Assembly (NCBI GenBank): GCA_028292405.1
Contig: JAQGMJ010000028.1
Coordinates: 62,001-126,000 of the forward strand
DNA: 64,000 nucleotides
Source of the DNA: Betaproteobacteria bacterium
GTDB taxonomy: Bacteria > Pseudomonadota > Gammaproteobacteria > Burkholderiales > JAEUOS01
Reading direction: 5' to 3'
Shown here: positions 60,894-64,000 of the stretch, piece by piece
How positions within the stretch are numbered: the stretch's first letter is position 1
How the letters are laid out: the number at the start of each line of letters is the position of its first letter
Notes under the pieces: model-generated
What the model was told of the DNA's origin: nothing
Databases searched by the model: none
Seen by the model: only the letters and a program-made list of their open reading frames with translations
Program-made: the position numbers and the translations under genes

Positions 60894-62888
60894 CTATTCC
60901 GGCCGTCCCGAAAACGATAGTGTAGTACTCAGCTGCCGGTCCGACTTGAGCAACTGCCGGCGCACCACCGACTGCCCGCGCTCGGTACGCCACTGGGCGT
61001 AGCGAATCCACGCGGCCGGCGCGCGATGCGCATAGGGAAGACCCGAGCGGCTCCAGGCCATCAGCAGCCGCTCCACCGGCCCGCCCTTGACGCTGAGCAG
61101 GATAGCGTCTTCCAGCGACAGCAAGGCTTCGGCACTGCCGGGGTCGCCCTGGCGCGCCGCGCGGCCGGCCAGCTGGCGGTCGATGCGCCCGGCCTCGTGG
61201 CGCTCGGTGAGGATGACGTGCAGGCCGCCCTTTTCCTCCACGCCCTCGCCCAGCGCGATGTCGGTGCCGCGACCAGCCATGTTGGTGGCGATGGTCACAC
61301 GGCCGGCCTCGCCGGCATGCGCCACCACTTCGGCCTCGGTCTCGTCCTGCTTGGCGCTGAGCAGCACGTGCGGCAGGCCGCGCGCGGTCAGCGCGGCGCT
61401 GGCCACTTCGGCCGCCGCGACCGAACGGGTGCCGATCAACACCGGCGCACCGATCGCGTTTAACGTTTCCACCCGCGCCACCAGCGCCGCCCATTTTTGA
61501 TCGTCGGTGGCGAATACCCGGTCCGGGTGGTTGATGCGCCGAGGCTTGCGGTGTGTCGGCACCGTCACCACCGGCAGGTCGTAGACCGAGCCCATTTCTG
61601 CTTTCACCTCCTGCGCGGTGCCGGTCATGCCGGAGAGATGCAGGTAGCGGCGAAAAAAACGCTGGTAGCTGATCTTCGCCAGGGTCTCGCGCACCTCGGT
61701 AACTTCGACATCCTCCTTCACCTCGATGATCTGGTGCAGGCCCTGGCCCCAGGAACGGTCGGCCATCACGCGGCCGGTGAATTCGTCGATCACCTGGATC
61801 TTGCCGTCGCGCACCAGGTAGTGCTCATCGCGGTGAAACAAGTGGATCGCGGTCAGCGCGCGCAGTACCACCTCCTCGCGGCGGATCGGCACCGCCCACA
61901 GGCCGCCCATGCGCTCGCTGAGGTCGATCAGGCGCTGGCGCCCGGCCTCGGTGATGACGACGCGGCGGTCGCCCTTGTGCACTCGATAGTGCTCGGTCTC
62001 GATCAGTTCGATGGCGAGTTCATAGGCCTTGCGTGCGGTAATCTCGTCGCCTTCCGAGCCGGCGTTGGCGGAGATGATCAGCGGCGTGCGCGCCTCGTCG
62101 ACCAGCACGCTGTCGGCCTCGTCGACGATCGCATAGTGCAGCCCGCGCAGCAGCAGCCGCCGGGTACGCGAAGCCGGGCCGGCCAGCGCTTCCACCTTCA
62201 GTTGCAATTCGCTGGCGGTGGCGCCGAGGATGATGCGGTCGCGCAAATAGTCGAACACCACGGTCTTGTTCGAACAGTAGACGATGTCGGCCATGTAGGC
62301 GACCTGGCGGTCCGCATGTTCCATCTCCGCCGTCACCGCGGACACCGTCAGGCCCAGGGCCTCGTAGACCGGGCGCATCAACTCGGCGTCGCGCGCCACC
62401 AGGTAGTCGTTGACGGTGATGACGTGCACTGGGCGGCCCGCCAGCGCGGCGGTGGCGGCGGCCAGCGTCGCGGTGAGCGTCTTGCCTTCGCCGGTCTGCA
62501 TCTCGGCGATCATGCCTTGCAGCATCACCCAGGCGCCGACCACCTGCACGTCGAAATGGCGCTTGCCGAGCGTCAGTTGCGAAGCGCGGCGGATCAGCGC
62601 GAAGCTGCGCGCCACATGCGCGATTTCCAAACCTTGCGAGCGCAGGCGGCGGCCGATCTCGCGCGCCGGCTCGCGCAGTTGTTCCAGTTCAAGACTGTCG
62701 AACTCCGGGCCGCAGGCGGCGGTGGGAGCGACGATCTTGAACGCCTCGCGGGTTGACGACTTCAGCTTGCGCCGGGTCCAGCCATACAGTGCGCGGCCGC
62801 CGCGCTCGATCAAACTCGGCTCGTGCAAGTCTTCGTGCTGCGGATAGACAGCGTCGGGCGCCAGGCGCATGGCGACCGAATCAGACAT
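60894..62888 (-). CDS. Truncated SecA-like ATPase (accessory secretion paralog)
   Basis: A 664-residue SecA homologue. Nucleotide-binding motifs are intact: Walker A 'MQTGEGKT' (130-137), 'DEADSVLVDEARTPLIIS' (256-273, Val replaced by Ala in the usual DEVDS), the preprotein-binding domain, 'LSGMTGTA' (418-425), 'ATNMAGRGTDI' (534-544) and 'GRAARQGDPG' (575-584). The protein stops about 80 residues after the last motif. The helical scaffold, wing domain and zinc-binding C-terminus of housekeeping SecA (about 900 residues) are missing. It overlaps the upstream HlyD-like gene by eight bases and precedes the small adaptor gene. It is therefore not the general secA, but probably the motor of a dedicated export machine. 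Confidence 0.88.
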   Translation of the reverse strand: MSDSVAMRLAPDAVYPQHEDLHEPSLIERGGRALYGWTRRKLKSSTREAFKIVAPTAACGPEFDSLELEQLREPAREIGRRLRSQGLEIAHVARSFALIRRASQLTLGKRHFDVQVVGAWVMLQGMIAEMQTGEGKTLTATLAAATAALAGRPVHVITVNDYLVARDAELMRPVYEALGLTVSAVTAEMEHADRQVAYMADIVYCSNKTVVFDYLRDRIILGATASELQLKVEALAGPASRTRRLLLRGLHYAIVDEADSVLVDEARTPLIISANAGSEGDEITARKAYELAIELIETEHYRVHKGDRRVVITEAGRQRLIDLSERMGGLWAVPIRREEVVLRALTAIHLFHRDEHYLVRDGKIQVIDEFTGRVMADRSWGQGLHQIIEVKEDVEVTEVRETLAKISYQRFFRRYLHLSGMTGTAQEVKAEMGSVYDLPVVTVPTHRKPRRINHPDRVFATDDQKWAALVARVETLNAIGAPVLIGTRSVAAAEVASAALTARGLPHVLLSAKQDETEAEVVAHAGEAGRVTIATNMAGRGTDIALGEGVEEKGGLHVILTERHEAGRIDRQLAGRAARQGDPGSAEALLSLEDAILLSVKGGPVERLLMAWSRSGLPYAHRAPAAWIRYAQWRTERGQSVVRRQLLKSDRQLSTTLSFSGRPE

Positions 62889-64000
62889 TGAATTTCCGCA
62901 TGAACTCGCGCCGTCCCGCGCGGTACCACTGCGCCGCCAGCGGCTCGGCGGGATGCTCGAAGCGCACATAGACGCGCCCGCCCAGATGTTTGAAATGGGT
63001 GCCCGGCGGCAACGCAAGATCGAGAATGAACAGCCGCTCGATGGCCCGGTTGTCGCCCGGACGACTCGGGTCCAGGCCGATCTTGCCGCCGCCCTGCAAC
63101 GACAGGGCCATGCTCGGCAACTCATCGGTGGCCGCCGGCACTTCGCGGGTGATGTGCGCCTGCACCACGTCCTCGACGCGCTCGGCGGCGCGGATCGCTA
63201 TGCGCGTGGTCTGCTCGCGCACCAGCGATTCGGCCGCCTGCGAGACCACCACCCGCACCGAGTCCACCGATTGCAGCACATAGGCGATGAGGTCGCCGCG
63301 CTGGACATAGGCTCCGGGCAGGTCGCTCGGCTTTTCGACAATGAAGGTGCCTTCGCCGGGGCTCAGTATCTGCAAACTGGCCAAGCGCTTGTCGGCAAGA
63401 TCGAGCGCAGCGCGCGCCTGCGCCAATTGCTCCTGCACGATGGACGCCTGCATGCGGTTACTCGCCAGGGCGGCGCTATAGCGCGCCTCCATCTCGTCGA
63501 CCTGCGCGACGGCAGCGGCGCGGCGCGCCAGTAGTTCCGGGTCCTCCAGGCGCAGCAGCACGTCGCCGCGATGCACCGGCTGGTTCGGCTTGGCCACCAG
63601 TTCGGCCACGGTGCCGGCCACCGGCGCGCGCACCTGGGCGCTGGGCGGCACCCAGATCACCCCTTCACTGGGCGTGTAGGAAGGAACCGGCAGCAGGAAA
63701 ATCGCGATCAGGGCGCTGACCACCAGGCCGGCGGTGACGCTGACGGCGCGCACCCGCTGCGCGCGCAGACCGGCGCCGCTCACCAACTCCATCACCTTGC
63801 GCCCCAGCGGCATCACCAGCATGGAATAGAGCGACCACAGCGCCAGCAGGATGCCGATGATGTAGAACTGGCTGGAGACCATCAGCACGATGGTGACCAT
63901 GACGAACATCCGGTAGGCAAACGAGGCCGGCGCGTAGAACAGGAACCAGCCCCGCTCGCCCGGCGCCAGGTGAGGCGCCTCCAGCCCGCGCACGCCGAAC
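62881..64000 (-). CDS. Membrane protein with HlyD-like periplasmic domain, C-terminal part (start outside window)
   Basis: About 373 residues are visible and the frame continues past the right edge. The visible N-terminal part has membrane helices ('YAPASFAYRMFVMVTIVLMVSSQFYIIGILLALWSLYSMLVMPL' and 'VTAGLVVSALIAIFLLPV'), as in the last helices of M50/SpoIVFB-like peptide metalloprotease proteins. It is followed by a HlyD adaptor: 'QVRAPVAGTVAELVAKPNQPVHRGDVLLRLEDPELL', a coiled hairpin (roughly 63400-63520) and 'GTFIVEKPSDLPGAYVQRGDLIAYVL'. No HExxH protease motif is visible in this part. It heads the transcription unit with the SecA-like and adaptor genes. Confidence 0.8.
   Translation of the reverse strand, partial: FGVRGLEAPHLAPGERGWFLFYAPASFAYRMFVMVTIVLMVSSQFYIIGILLALWSLYSMLVMPLGRKVMELVSGAGLRAQRVRAVSVTAGLVVSALIAIFLLPVPSYTPSEGVIWVPPSAQVRAPVAGTVAELVAKPNQPVHRGDVLLRLEDPELLARRAAAVAQVDEMEARYSAALASNRMQASIVQEQLAQARAALDLADKRLASLQILSPGEGTFIVEKPSDLPGAYVQRGDLIAYVLQSVDSVRVVVSQAAESLVREQTTRIAIRAAERVEDVVQAHITREVPAATDELPSMALSLQGGGKIGLDPSRPGDNRAIERLFILDLALPPGTHFKHLGGRVYVRFEHPAEPLAAQWYRAGRREFMRKFNV

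Noticed and set aside
60894..62888. Housekeeping secA
   Set aside because: Too short, lacking the scaffold/wing and zinc-binding tail, and placed with HlyD-type adaptors instead of lpxC/argJ or similar secA neighbours.

Overview
The window is GC-rich, densely coded DNA of a beta-proteobacterium, most likely of the order Burkholderiales. The strongest clue is seven separate genes for Bug/TctC-type periplasmic solute receptors with no TctA/TctB membrane partners in view, an expansion typical of Bordetella, Cupriavidus, Polaromonas and relatives. The tricarballylate oxidation pair TcuAB, the RND pump with two different permeases and several IclR/GntR-controlled catabolic units fit the same picture. 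I see no rRNA, tRNA, CRISPR array or insertion sequence.

Layout. 1-6755: a truncated Bug gene, a GntR regulator, and a divergent tight operon of nitrilase, tartrate/malate-type dehydrogenase, ketopantoate reductase-like enzyme, Bug receptor, OsmC-like protein and ModA-like protein. A sigma70-like promoter and a GntR-like operator lie in the divergent gap. 6785-14576: a remarkable NodB deacetylase/caspase/EF-hand/TPR fusion behind an oversized amidase, and on the other strand a Tat-exported BMP-family binding protein with an acetamidase/formamidase. 14577-17939: a lone FkbM methyltransferase and the E1 alpha/beta subunits of a 2-oxoacid (pyruvate/acetoin) dehydrogenase without E2/E3. 18180-25259: signalling block with an HD-GYP protein, a PAS histidine kinase, a membrane Ser/Thr kinase fused to a PhnD-like sensor, and a DUF3857/transglutaminase protein. 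25352-27881: Sua5/YrdC-like protein overlapping a Bug receptor, and a kynurenine formamidase-like cyclase. 28368-37874: an mdtABC-oprM-like RND efflux operon. 37914-41869: an ABC importer of the nitrate/sulfonate/taurine type with a cupin. 42032-48479: exported MetX-like hydrolase, Asp-box propeller, two Bug receptors, maleate-isomerase-like enzyme, MFS carrier. 48681-54659: IHF-beta-like protein, IclR regulator, Bug receptor, amidohydrolase, TcuA and TcuB. 54722-59638: an operon on the minus strand with carboxyltransferase, biotin carrier, GntR regulator, Bug receptor and class III CoA-transferase, headed by a clear promoter and a perfect GntR-type palindrome. 60084-64000: a small periplasmic adaptor, a truncated SecA-like ATPase and the C-terminal part of a membrane/HlyD protein, together a candidate uncharacterised export machine.

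Functionally the window is an accessory catabolism and envelope region. Periplasmic receptors capture carboxylates, amides or organic nitrogen compounds, and local enzymes (nitrilase, amidases, CoA-transferase, acyl-CoA carboxylase, TcuAB) feed them to central metabolism. The least conventional parts are the SecA-like/adaptor cluster at the right edge, the deacetylase-caspase fusion, and the kinase with an extracytoplasmic solute-binding-like domain.
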